64,000 nt of DNA from Massilia pinisoli (GTDB lineage: Bacteria; Pseudomonadota; Gammaproteobacteria; Burkholderiales; Burkholderiaceae_D), in the NCBI RefSeq assembly GCF_024753285.1, contig NZ_JANUGW010000006.1:1-64000 (forward strand), in the 5' to 3' direction. Shown here piece by piece: positions 1-7,556 of this stretch. The notes beneath the pieces were generated by a model. That model searched no databases. It saw only the letters and a program-made list of their open reading frames with translations, and was not told the origin of the DNA. The position numbers were made by a program, and so were the translations under genes. The stretch's first letter is position 1, and each line of letters starts with the position of its first letter.

Positions 1-129
1 GCGCTGTTCCCGAACGAGGAAAACCCGTTCCCGTGGATGAGCGAGATGATCGACCTGAAGAAGGAGCGCAACTTCTTCGAGACGCGTGTGACCGAGTACC
101 AGACCGGTGGTGCGCTGAACTGGGATTGA
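1..129 (+). CDS. nrdB: Ribonucleotide reductase small subunit, C-terminal fragment
   Basis: Only the last 42 codons are inside the window; the reading frame is open at base 1 and stops with TGA at 127-129. The tail reads NPFPWMSEMIDLKKERNFFE and ends in GALNWD. I recognise this as the C-terminus of the class Ia ribonucleoside-diphosphate reductase beta subunit of betaproteobacteria. In that family the extreme C-terminal tail docks on the alpha subunit NrdA, and the complex reduces NDPs to dNDPs in the cytoplasm. The Tyr-radical and di-iron ligands lie outside the window and cannot be checked. A strong terminator follows 20 bases after the stop, so nrdB ends its transcript here. Confidence 0.85.
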   Translation, partial: ALFPNEENPFPWMSEMIDLKKERNFFETRVTEYQTGGALNWD

Positions 130-148
130 TCCCGGAGCGCCATGACGA

Positions 149-173
149 AGCCCGCCGCCCGGCGGGCTTTTTT
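149..173 (+). terminator. Rho-independent terminator of nrdB
   Basis: A perfect 8-bp stem (AGCCCGCC / GGCGGGCT, 149-156 and 161-168) encloses a GCCC loop and runs directly into six T residues. It sits between nrdB and a convergent minus-strand gene. Confidence 0.9.
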
Positions 174-192
174 ATTTGCAGGGCCGCTCGGC

Positions 193-726
193 TCAACGGT
201 CGTCGAGCCAGGCGAGGAAATCGCCGGCCACTTCCGGCGTCAGTTCCAGTGCCGCTTCCGCCACGTCGCCCGTCCCTTTGACTGCCGCCAGCGCCGCCAT
301 CGCGCACGCGAGGAATTCGTCATCCCACTGACGCACGGCGGCGGCAGCAATCAAGCGGGGAAGGGCGGCCAATGCCGTGAAGTAGGCCTCGCGCAGGTCG
401 GAAGGCGCGGTGATGTCGTGCCGCTTGCGGCAGATTTCGATCCACGCTGGAAACTGCAGGTAGCCGGCACTGGCCCGGTCGGGCGCCAACGCCAACGCAC
501 GCACGACGTGCGGCACGGCCGCGAATGATGCCGGGTACACGTCTCCCTGATGTGCCAGCGCGCTCCACAGCGAGAACCAGGGCTCGTCGTCGGGACCCGT
601 CGGCGGGAGGGGGGCGAGCTGGCGCAACAGCGCCGGCATGTCGGTGGCCTTGCCATACGCATGCTCGAGTTCATGCCAGCGCGGACTGTCGAGGGGCAGG
701 CAGGGCAGATCAGGATCGGTCGTCAT
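193..726 (-). CDS. HEAT-repeat-like hypothetical protein (177 aa)
   Basis: The product is a soluble, helix-rich, acidic protein with no signal peptide or membrane segment. The N-terminal third carries the pattern W..LEHAYGKATDMPALL....W..L.....HQGDVYPAS.AAVPHVV. I associate this with bacterial HEAT/armadillo-like hypothetical proteins, where HAYG.A.D.P.LL and HQG.VY.AS..AVPFL are recurrent; the assignment is from memory of that pattern. No catalytic motif is visible and the molecular role is unknown. It lies 80 bases downstream of, and on the same strand as, the alpha/beta hydrolase gene, so co-transcription is possible. It converges on nrdB. Confidence 0.6.
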   Translation of the reverse strand: MTTDPDLPCLPLDSPRWHELEHAYGKATDMPALLRQLAPLPPTGPDDEPWFSLWSALAHQGDVYPASFAAVPHVVRALALAPDRASAGYLQFPAWIEICRKRHDITAPSDLREAYFTALAALPRLIAAAAVRQWDDEFLACAMAALAAVKGTGDVAEAALELTPEVAGDFLAWLDDR

Positions 727-806
727 CGCGTCTCATCGGGAAACAAACCGATAGTCTAGCAAGCCTTCCTGCGCCGGTCTGCGTGGGCATCGTCGATGAG
801 CGCCCG

Positions 807-1715
807 TCAGTCGACAAACTCCAGAATCGCCTTCATCGTCGCCTCGGGCGCCTCCTCCATCAGCCAGTGCCCCGCATCCGGAATGACCACTTCCGTGACG
901 TTGGCCGCCGCATTGCGCATCACGACCGCCTCGTTGGCGCCGAACGACTTGGCGCCGCCGATGGCGAGGACGGGCATCGTCAGCTTGTGGGCGAGGACTT
1001 TCTGGTTGTCTTCCGCATCCTTGGGAATGCTGAGGAATTGCGCGAAGGCCGAGTGCATGGCGCCCGGGCGGGCGTACAGCTTCGCATAATAAGTACGGGT
1101 CGCTTCGTCGACCTTCTTCGGGTCGCCGGCGAACTCGTTCCAGAAACGGTCCAGGTAAATGCGCTCGCGGCCGGCGACGAGCCGCTCGGCGTCCGGGCCG
1201 CCGAACGAGAAATGCCACAGCTGCGGACTGCGGACGATCTGTTCCCACGGCGGCACCCCGGGCACGGGTGCATCCATGACGACGAGGCGGTCCGTCTTGT
1301 CCGGATAGCGAGCTGCATAGGCGAAGGCCACCATCGTGCCGATGTCGTGGCCGACGACGACGGCATGGTCGATGCCCAGCTTGTCGAGGACGGCGCGGAC
1401 GTCGCCGGCCTGCGTCCATTTGTCGTAGCCGCCCGCCGGGTGCGACGACAGCCCCATGCCGCGCAGGTCCGGCACGATGACCGTGTGGTTGGCGGCCAGG
1501 CGCGCGGCCAGCGGCGACCACATTGCGCCCGTGTCGCCGAAGCCGTGCAACAGCACGACGGCGGGACCGTGGCCACCCGTGACCACGTGCAGCGCGGCGT
1601 CACCGGCCTGGATGGTCTGCGCCTTGAACGCGGGCGGGAAGGGCTGGACGGCGGCGCCGGCGGGCTGGCTCAGCGCCACGGACAGTGAAAGGATGGCAGC
1701 GATACGTGGGAACAT
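807..1715 (-). CDS. Exported alpha/beta hydrolase, epoxide hydrolase/dehalogenase type
   Basis: Start chosen at 1715 because the next residues form a signal peptide (MFPRIAAILSLSVALSQPAGA) and an AGGAG-like ribosome site lies 7-8 bases upstream; the 45 extra codons before it look non-coding. The 302-residue protein has the oxyanion-hole HGFG (57-60), the PDLRGMG strand, and a nucleophile elbow GHDIG (122-126) with Asp124 where lipases have Ser. The catalytic His is in DAGHWLMEEAP near the C-terminus. An Asp nucleophile marks epoxide hydrolases and haloalkane/haloacetate dehalogenases, which act through an ester intermediate. The substrate cannot be told from sequence. Export suggests a periplasmic enzyme. 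It is divergent from a LysR regulator that probably controls it. Confidence 0.8.
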   Translation of the reverse strand: MFPRIAAILSLSVALSQPAGAAVQPFPPAFKAQTIQAGDAALHVVTGGHGPAVVLLHGFGDTGAMWSPLAARLAANHTVIVPDLRGMGLSSHPAGGYDKWTQAGDVRAVLDKLGIDHAVVVGHDIGTMVAFAYAARYPDKTDRLVVMDAPVPGVPPWEQIVRSPQLWHFSFGGPDAERLVAGRERIYLDRFWNEFAGDPKKVDEATRTYYAKLYARPGAMHSAFAQFLSIPKDAEDNQKVLAHKLTMPVLAIGGAKSFGANEAVVMRNAAANVTEVVIPDAGHWLMEEAPEATMKAILEFVD

Positions 1716-1864
1716 GGACGATCTCCTACCCGGCGGGGGAGGCCACGTGGCCATCGCTGATTGCCCTTGGGGTGACGGCCAGTATGGTTTAGGATGAGCA
1801 GCCGGACTAGTCGCCAAATACCGCAACAGCAATTCGGAAACGCCGAACAACGGAGTGCACCGAC

Positions 1865-2779
1865 ATGAAACTGGAAGGCCTCGCCACGTTCGTCACGGTG
1901 GCCGAAAGCGGTTCGTTGAGCGAAGCGGCGCGCCGGCTGCGCGTGTCGCGCTCCGTCGTCAGCGAGCGCCTCGTCGAACTGGAGCGCTCGCTCGGCGCGA
2001 GCCTGCTGCAGCGGTCGACGCGCAAGGTCTCGCTCACCGAGGACGGCGCCGCCTTCCTCGCGCGCGCCGCGCGCATCGTGCGCGACGTGCAGGAGGCCGC
2101 GGCCGACCTGGCCGAGCGGCGCGGGCAGCTGAGCGGTCCGCTGCGCATCTCCGCGCCGGTCACGTTCGGCCGCATGCACCTGGGGCCCGCGCTGTATCCC
2201 TTCCTCGCGCGATACCCCGACATCCAGCTGACGCTCGAGCTGAACGACCGCCGGGTCGACGCGGCGTCGGACGGATTCGATGCCGTCCTCCGCCACGGTC
2301 CGATCGCGGATACCTACCTCGTCGCGTGGCAGCTGGCAACGAGCCGGCGCGTGCTCGTCGCCGCACCCGCCTACCTGGACCGGTACGGCGCGCCCCGCTC
2401 GCCGGAAGAACTCGAAGGCCATCGCGGCATCTTCTACATGCACCGCGGCGGCGCCGACTGGCGCTTCGCGCAGCAGGGCGGGGCGCGCATCGTGCGTGGA
2501 CGGCCCGGCATGGTCCTGAACAACGGCGACATGATGCGCGACGCGGCGGTCGCCGGACTCGGTGTCGCCTTGCTGCCGATCTTCATCGTCGGCGGTGCGC
2601 TCCGCGCGGGGACGCTGCGCGTCATCGACGTCGGCATCGAGGCCGAACAGGAGTACATCTATCTGACGCACGCGGACGGCCAGAATCCATCCGCGAAGCT
2701 GCGTGCGCTGGGCGCATGGCTGAGGGAAGCGTTCGGCAATCCACCGTATTGGGAGACCGAGTGCAGCGCTTACGTCTAG
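1865..2779 (+). CDS. LysR-family transcriptional regulator
   Basis: The 304-residue protein opens with the LysR winged helix-turn-helix (MKLEGLATFVTVAESGSLSE, then AARRLRVSRSVVSERLVELE) and continues into a type 2 periplasmic-binding-like effector domain from about residue 90. GGAG lies about 9 bases before the ATG. The effector half (ISAPVTFGRMHL, FDAVLRHGPI, DAAVAGLGVALLP) is typical of the subgroup that regulates one adjacent divergent gene. The 149-base gap to the hydrolase gene would hold both promoters. Control of that hydrolase is inferred from the arrangement only. Confidence 0.9.
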   Translation: MKLEGLATFVTVAESGSLSEAARRLRVSRSVVSERLVELERSLGASLLQRSTRKVSLTEDGAAFLARAARIVRDVQEAAADLAERRGQLSGPLRISAPVTFGRMHLGPALYPFLARYPDIQLTLELNDRRVDAASDGFDAVLRHGPIADTYLVAWQLATSRRVLVAAPAYLDRYGAPRSPEELEGHRGIFYMHRGGADWRFAQQGGARIVRGRPGMVLNNGDMMRDAAVAGLGVALLPIFIVGGALRAGTLRVIDVGIEAEQEYIYLTHADGQNPSAKLRALGAWLREAFGNPPYWETECSAYV

Positions 2780-2877
2780 TGCTCGGTGTGTCCTGAGTGG
2801 AAGATCGCGCCGTTGCAGATCGACGGCCGTCACCATGCTATGCTGCCGCCCTTTCGGCACTTGTCCCCGCATCCGTC

Positions 2878-3558
2878 ATGCTCACCAACCCGCTCCTCGA
2901 CGACCCCGCCATCGTGCACGGCTTCGGCACGCGCGATGACGACATGGCCGCGCTGCTGCCCGGCTACTGGCCGCGCCGCCCCTTCCAGCGCGAACGCCAC
3001 GGCACCCGCATTGCCATCGCGACGCGGCCGAACGAGGATTGCGGGGAAGTCGACGGCATGCTGACGGATCGTCCCGGCCTGCTGCTCGCGATCTCCACCG
3101 CCGACTGCGTGCCCGTGCTGCTCGCGCGGCAGGACACGCGCGAAGTGGCGGCGCTGCACGTCGGATGGCGCGGCGCCATGGACGGCATGGTCGATGCGTT
3201 CGCGGCGCTCGTGCGCGCGCGCGGCGGCGATCCGGCCGAGTGGATCGCGGTCGCGGGACCCGCGGCACATGCCTGCTGTTACGAGGTCGGGCAGGACGTG
3301 ATCGACGGCTTCGTCGCGCGCTGGGACTTCGCGCCGCGCTTCGTCGCGCCGCATGGGCGCATGCTCGACCTGCCCGCCATCGTGCGTCGCCAGCTCGAGC
3401 GTGCGGGCATCGTCCGCGTCGCGTCGCACGCCGAATGCACGATGTGCCATCGCTGCGGCGACGGCAGCCACACCTTCCACAGCTACCGCCGCGACCGCGC
3501 AACGCGCACGCCCGTGGTCGACGTGCACTGGTCCGCGATCGCGATCGCCGACCGCTAG
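2878..3558 (+). CDS. pgeF: Peptidoglycan editing factor / polyphenol oxidase family (YfiH)
   Basis: Start taken at the ATG 2878 (MLTNPLLDD), which fits the family N-terminus; an upstream ATG at 2797 would add 27 residues that look untranslated. The 226-residue protein carries the family landmarks HGFGTR, STADCVPVLL, HVGWRGAMDGM, GPAAHACCYEVG and, near the end, HAECTMCHRCGDG. The Cys and His residues of the ADC and HVGWRG motifs belong to the metal/active site. Family members act as purine nucleoside phosphorylase/adenosine deaminase-like enzymes (LACC1 group). In E. coli YfiH removes mis-incorporated L-Ser from peptidoglycan precursors. It is often next to rluD, but not here; it stands alone downstream of the LysR gene. 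Confidence 0.85.
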   Translation: MLTNPLLDDPAIVHGFGTRDDDMAALLPGYWPRRPFQRERHGTRIAIATRPNEDCGEVDGMLTDRPGLLLAISTADCVPVLLARQDTREVAALHVGWRGAMDGMVDAFAALVRARGGDPAEWIAVAGPAAHACCYEVGQDVIDGFVARWDFAPRFVAPHGRMLDLPAIVRRQLERAGIVRVASHAECTMCHRCGDGSHTFHSYRRDRATRTPVVDVHWSAIAIADR

Positions 3559-3904
3559 ACAGGCCGCGCGACGCGGCGCCGGCGCACGACATCGGCACGT
3601 GGATGCGCCCGTCATCGCGGCGCGCGCACCGCGTTTGCAAGGGCCTTGGAGTCGCGCAAAGAACACGCTGCATCGATCATGCGGCGTCTTCATCACGATT
3701 TTTATGCGTGTCTCGCGCCACAAGCTTCTCACTGAGGCTATCATGCGCTCAATTCCATCTTATCGATGTCGTCATCGTCGATCGCGCCATGGTCCGAGTC
3801 CTCGTCATCCGCCAGAATCCGCAGTGCCGGTCGCGCCGGTCGATGCGGCATGTGCGGACGCGCAGCGGCGCAGACGTCGCGCACGTGAACGCGGGGGAGG
3901 TCGC
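3559..3904. other. Intergenic region without a convincing gene
   Basis: These 346 bases separate pgeF from the glycosyltransferase gene. Open frames exist on both strands, but they are arginine-rich shadow translations without recognisable domains. Base composition is more mixed than in the flanking genes, with an AT-richer stretch around 3660-3790. I see no hairpin with a T run and no confident promoter. The leader for the downstream gene probably lies in this stretch. Confidence 0.5.
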
Positions 3905-5551
3905 ATGACGGACCGCTTCGCTTTTCACTACACGCCCGACGGCTATTCGACCTCGGGTGCGCGGCTGATGGGCCGCCAGGCCGCGGGCGCCGGACTGCTG
4001 CGCGCCATTGCGGCCGCGCCCGATCTGGAAGCGGTCGGCTGCTTCGCCGGCGGTCAGGCCCACGCGGCCGAGGGCGAGCGACTGCTGCGCGAATATGGTT
4101 ACGCGGGCCAGGTGGAATGGATCGCCCAGGGCCGCCCGCAAGACCTCGAGCGCTACGGCACGCTGTACCATCCCGCACCCGGCATCGAACGGCTCGCGTG
4201 GCGCCGTCTCGGCATCGGCGAGCGCCGCTACAGCCTGTGCGGCGTCACGCACGCGCCGGCGGGCCATGCCGTGATGTCGAGCCTCGCGAACCTCCTCGTG
4301 GCGCCCGTGCGCAGCTGGGATGCCGTGATCTGCACGTCGCGCACCGTGCGCGACAGCGTGCGCCGCGTGCTGGAGCGCCAGGCCGAGTACCTCAGCGCGC
4401 GCCTCGGCGCACAGCGTTTCGAGTTGCCGCAACTGCCGCTGATCCCGCTCGGCGTGCATGCGGCTGACTTCGATGCCGATCCGTCCCGCCGCGACGCCGC
4501 CCGCGAGCGCCTCGGCATCGCCGGCGGCGCCGTCGTCTTCCTGTTCGCCGGGCGGCTGTCGTTTTGCACGAAGGCGCATCCGCAACAGATGTTCCTCGCG
4601 CTCGAACGGGCGGCGCAGAACGGCGCGCGTGTGCATCTCGTGCTGTGCGGTTCGTTCGCCGGCGACGCCGTCGACAAGGCCTTTCATGAAGCCGCCGCGC
4701 AACTGTGCCCGTCGGTGCGCCTGTCCGTACCGGAGCACGATGATGAGGCTGATGTGTGGGCCGCCGCCGACGTCTTCATCTCCCTCGCCGACACCGTGCA
4801 GGAAACATTCGGCCAGGCGCCGCTGGCCGCGATGGCGGCGGGCCTGCCGTGCATCGTCAGCGACTGGGACGGCCATCGCGACATCGTGCGCGACGGCGTC
4901 GATGGCTATCTCATCCCGACCGTGATGCCGGGCGCGGGTGCCGGACTCGATCTCGCGCAGCGTTACGACGATGGCGTCGACAGCCACGACACGTATCGCG
5001 GTCACACGAGCCAGGCGGTCGCACTGGACGGCGCGGCCCTCGCGCGGGCGTGCGCACGACTCGCCGACGACGCGTCGCTGCGGCGGCAACTGGGCGACAA
5101 CGCACGCCGGCGCGTGCGCGCGGAGTTCGACTGGGCCGTCGTGTTCGGACGCCACCGCGCATTGTGGCGCGAGCTCGACGAGCGGCGCCGTGCCGATGCG
5201 GTACTCGGCCCCGCGCTGCCCGCGGCCGTGCCCGACCGGCTCGATCCGTTCGAACTGTTCGCCACGTATCCCACGATGCAGATCACGCCGGCGTCGATGG
5301 TCGAACTCGCGCCCGATGCATCGCTCGCGCTGTTGCGGCGGTATCGCGAACTCGCGATCAACCGCTTCGCGCACGCGGCGCTGCCGACGCTGGAAGAGTT
5401 TGGACAGATCTTCGGATCGATCGAATCACGTCCGATGCAGGTCGACGAGTTGCTTGACGCGCTCGGACCGTGCGATCGGGCGACATTGCTGCGCGGACTC
5501 GCGTGGTTGTGCAAGATGGACTTGCTCCGGATTGCCGCGGGTCAAGCGTGA
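3905..5551 (+). CDS. GT4-family glycosyltransferase with C-terminal extension
   Basis: The frame is open much further upstream, but the ATG at 3905 is preceded by a strong GGGGGAGG ribosome site and begins a plausible protein (MTDRFAFHYTPDGYSTSGAR). The product is 548 residues. About residues 210-350 show the GT-B sugar-nucleotide half: VVFLFAGRLSFCTKAHPQQM, HLVLCGSFAG, ADVFISLADTVQETFGQAPL, AMAAGLPCIVSDWDGHRDIV and GVDGYLIPT. The E-x-F-G-x-x-x-x-E-type motif appears as ETFGQAPLAA, with Ala at the usual second Glu. A further 150 residues follow the GT domain and end in a helical, winged-helix-like stretch (LLDALGPCDRATLLRGLAWL). Donor and acceptor are unknown. No sugar-biosynthesis genes are adjacent. 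Confidence 0.8.
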   Translation: MTDRFAFHYTPDGYSTSGARLMGRQAAGAGLLRAIAAAPDLEAVGCFAGGQAHAAEGERLLREYGYAGQVEWIAQGRPQDLERYGTLYHPAPGIERLAWRRLGIGERRYSLCGVTHAPAGHAVMSSLANLLVAPVRSWDAVICTSRTVRDSVRRVLERQAEYLSARLGAQRFELPQLPLIPLGVHAADFDADPSRRDAARERLGIAGGAVVFLFAGRLSFCTKAHPQQMFLALERAAQNGARVHLVLCGSFAGDAVDKAFHEAAAQLCPSVRLSVPEHDDEADVWAAADVFISLADTVQETFGQAPLAAMAAGLPCIVSDWDGHRDIVRDGVDGYLIPTVMPGAGAGLDLAQRYDDGVDSHDTYRGHTSQAVALDGAALARACARLADDASLRRQLGDNARRRVRAEFDWAVVFGRHRALWRELDERRRADAVLGPALPAAVPDRLDPFELFATYPTMQITPASMVELAPDASLALLRRYRELAINRFAHAALPTLEEFGQIFGSIESRPMQVDELLDALGPCDRATLLRGLAWLCKMDLLRIAAGQA

Positions 5552-5890
5552 ATATTGAATATCGCCTTTAGATAAAGGCTTTATACGAAATGGAAGTACG
5601 GTAATGCGCATCGATTTGCGCGCTTGTTTTTGGAGACCAAGCAGAACGAGGAAGGAATCAACCGTTATCGCAGCGATCGTTTCGATTGATGCTATCGCGG
5701 GTTCGCGCCTTAAAAGATACGAAAAATATTGTGTGCGGGTTGCGCACTGACAAGGTTTTCGTGTACTTTACGTGATTGAATTTGTCAAAACGTGAAGACG
5801 CTGATTTTGGTAGCGTCAAACGGGAAACAAACCGATCAAAAAAGGGACGCTGATTCATTCAGTATGCACGTAAAGCTTAGCGAAAAGAAC

Positions 5891-5936
5891 AAGCCGCATT
5901 GCCTGATAAACGTCGGGTATGGCGGCTTTTTCTTTT
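5891..5936 (+). terminator. Possible intrinsic terminator
   Basis: AAGCCGC (5891-5897) pairs with GCGGCTT (5922-5928), and the hairpin is followed by TTTTTCTTTT. The loop is long with imperfect inner pairing, so it is weaker than the other terminators here. It could end the glycosyltransferase transcript 340 bases after its stop codon, or a small RNA. Confidence 0.4.
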
Positions 5937-6040
5937 CGCGGCCCTGCGGGCTGTGATGTGGACAGCGCAGTGAACCATCGGACTTTAGTCGATCAGGTCG
6001 TCGGCGACGACGATAGCCGAAGTGCCGTGGAGTAGTTCTG

Positions 6041-6056
6041 CTGTATGAAAATACAG
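6041..6056. promoter_or_regulatory. LexA (SOS) box-like palindrome
   Basis: CTGTATGAAAATACAG matches the CTGT-N8-ACAG LexA operator pattern used by gamma- and betaproteobacteria, with perfect 6-bp arms and flanking TATA on the right. The nearest downstream gene is the histone H1-like protein, 196 bases away. The match is seen in sequence; LexA binding is inferred. Confidence 0.4.
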
Positions 6057-6252
6057 TATATCGCAATTCGAGAATGCATGCCCGGGTTTTACGGGTTTTA
6101 TCGAATCGCCGCGGTAGTTCGGCTGGTGCCGGATTCATTGACGCAAACGCCGCGTTTGCGCCGATGAATAATTCGCCCGACCAAGCAGACTGGGTTGGAC
6201 GGGTTCAAATCATGTAGCGTAAATTTCTCATCGCAGAGAAGGAGAACACAAA

Positions 6253-7482
6253 ATGGCAACCGCCGCGAAGAAACCAGCAGCAAAACCGGCCGCAAAAGCC
6301 GCCACCAAACCGGCCGCAAAGGCAGCAGCAGATAAACCGGCAAGCAAAACCGCAGCCACCAAAGCCGCCGCCAAGCCGGCAGCGAAAAAAGCCGCTGCAA
6401 CCAAGGCCCCGGCCGCCAAATCGGCCGCAACCAAAGCCGCCGCCAAACCGGCAACCAAGAAAGCCGCAGCAACCAAGACCGCCGCCAAACCGGCAGCCAA
6501 GAAAGCTGCAGCAACCAAGACGGCCGCCAAACCGGCAGCCAAGAAAGCCGCAGCAACCAAGACCGCCGCCAAGCCGGCAGCCAAGAAAGCCGCAGCAACC
6601 AAGACCGCCGCCAAACCGGCAGCCAAGAAAGCCGCAGCAAGCAAGACCGCCGCCAAACCGGTAGCCAAGAAAGCCGCAGCAACCAAGACCGCCGCCAAGT
6701 CGACCGCGTCCAAGTCGGCAAGCAAGGCCGCCGCCAAGCCGGCAGCGAAAAAGACTGCCGCCAAGTCGACGGCAAAAGCAGCAACCAAGACCGCCGCCAA
6801 ACCGGCTGCCAAGAAGGCTGCTGCCAAGTCGTCCGCTAAACCGGCTGCGAAGAAGACTGCTGCCAAGTCGACCGCCAAAGCTGCAAGCAAGACCGCCGCC
6901 AAGTCGACCGCGGCCAAGCCTGCTGCGAAGAAGACTGCCGCCAAGTCGACCGCTGCCAAGCCTGCTGCCAAGAAGACTGCCGCCAAGTCGACCGCCGCCA
7001 AGCCTGCTGCGAAGAAGACTGCCGCCAAGTCGACCGCCGCCAAGTCGACCGCCGCCAAGCCGGCTGCGAAGAAGACCGCTGCCAAGTCGACCGCGACCAA
7101 GGCTGCAGCCAAGCCTGCTGCCAAGCCGGCCGCGACCAAGTCGACGGCAACGAAGGCTGCTGCGACCAAGACCGCCGCCAAGCCGGCTGCGACCAAGTCG
7201 ACCGCCACCAAGGCCGCCGCTCCCGCCGCCAAAAGCGCCGAGTCCAAGCCGGCCGTGAAGAAAGCTGCCGCCAAGCCGGCCGCCAAGAAGGCCGCTCCGG
7301 CCAAGACCGAAGCCAAGCCGGAAGCGAAGCCGGAAGCCAAGCCTGAAGCCAAGGCCGAAGCGAAGACCGAAGCCAAGACCGACAGCAAGGACACCGCCAC
7401 CCAGGCCGCAAGCCCGGCGCCGGCAGCCAAGTCCGTCATCGCACCGGCAGCATGGCCGTTCCCGACGAGCAGCCGTCCGTAA
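6253..7482 (+). CDS. Histone H1-like Lys/Ala/Pro-rich DNA-binding protein
   Basis: An AGAAGGAGA ribosome site precedes ATG 6253. Nearly all of the 409 residues are Ala, Lys, Pro, Thr and Ser in PAKKAA- and AAKSTA-type units. This resembles the C-terminal tail of eukaryotic H1 and bacterial H1-like proteins such as BpH1 and AlgP, which bind DNA non-specifically and compact the nucleoid. The gene holds two blocks of 42-base tandem repeats (14 residues each). The C-terminal part changes to glutamate-containing EAKPEAK units, and the protein ends in an aromatic, uncharged tail (VIAPAAWPFPTSSRP) unlike the rest, which may be a separate interaction motif. No globular domain is present. Its own strong terminator follows. 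Repeat number could differ between strains. Confidence 0.85.
   Translation: MATAAKKPAAKPAAKAATKPAAKAAADKPASKTAATKAAAKPAAKKAAATKAPAAKSAATKAAAKPATKKAAATKTAAKPAAKKAAATKTAAKPAAKKAAATKTAAKPAAKKAAATKTAAKPAAKKAAASKTAAKPVAKKAAATKTAAKSTASKSASKAAAKPAAKKTAAKSTAKAATKTAAKPAAKKAAAKSSAKPAAKKTAAKSTAKAASKTAAKSTAAKPAAKKTAAKSTAAKPAAKKTAAKSTAAKPAAKKTAAKSTAAKSTAAKPAAKKTAAKSTATKAAAKPAAKPAATKSTATKAAATKTAAKPAATKSTATKAAAPAAKSAESKPAVKKAAAKPAAKKAAPAKTEAKPEAKPEAKPEAKAEAKTEAKTDSKDTATQAASPAPAAKSVIAPAAWPFPTSSRP
6439..6690 (+). repeat. 42-base tandem repeat, six copies
   Basis: Six consecutive 42-base units run from 6439 to 6690, each encoding AAKPAAKKAAATKT or a 1-2 residue variant (AAKPATKK, ASKT, AAKPVAKK). Units two to six differ from each other at only a few bases, including silent ones such as gct/gcc, so expansion looks recent or is kept by recombination. 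Confidence 0.9.
6892..7074 (+). repeat. Second 42-base tandem repeat block
   Basis: Four units encode TAAKSTAAKPAAKK. Three are exactly 42 bases (6892-6933, 6934-6975, 6976-7017), and the fourth (7018-7074) contains an extra 15-base AAKST insertion. The period equals that of the first block, but the residue pattern (KST instead of ATK) differs. Confidence 0.85.
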
Positions 7483-7510
7483 GCCATTCCTGCCTGGTTC
7501 AGGCAAAATA

Positions 7511-7545
7511 CCGCTGTGTGAGCTTTCACACAGCGGTTTTTTTTT
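7511..7545 (+). terminator. Strong rho-independent terminator of the H1-like gene
   Basis: A perfect 11-bp stem (CCGCTGTGTGA 7511-7521 with its complement 7526-7536) has a GCTT loop and nine T residues. The ribosome site of yggT begins right after the T run. Confidence 0.95.
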
Positions 7546-7556
7546 AAGGAGTCCTC

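Larger units (their letters stand above)
5552..6252. other. AT-richer 0.7-kb intergenic region
   Basis: No convincing protein gene is visible. Two short minus-strand open frames (5658-5858 and 5836-6138) are basic, composition-driven and lack ribosome sites. The region is clearly AT-richer than its neighbours. It contains a GACGCT/AGCGTC hairpin (5797-5817), a 10-base direct repeat GACGCTGATT (5797-5806 and 5846-5855), a terminator-like hairpin ending in TTTTTCTTTT (5891-5936), and a LexA-box-like palindrome (6041-6056). A small RNA ending near 5936 is possible but unproven. Confidence 0.5.

Noticed and set aside
3353-3904. In-frame N-terminal extension of the glycosyltransferase back to 3353
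   Set aside because: The extension overlaps pgeF in another frame, is arginine-rich and not family-like. The ATG at 3905 has a strong GGGGGAGG site.
737-5836. A 16-base identical sequence CGGGAAACAAACCGAT at 737-752 and 5821-5836
   Set aside because: One shared 16-mer is within what chance allows in 64 kb. The flanks are unrelated and there is no palindrome or shared gene context.
5658-6138. Two short minus-strand open frames (66 and 100 codons) in the 5.6-6.2 kb gap
   Set aside because: Basic, Arg/Phe/Thr-rich translations with no ribosome site or domain; composition alone explains them.
6439-7074. Regular 42-base repeats considered as a CRISPR array
   Set aside because: Units are contiguous without unique spacers and are in-frame coding repeats.
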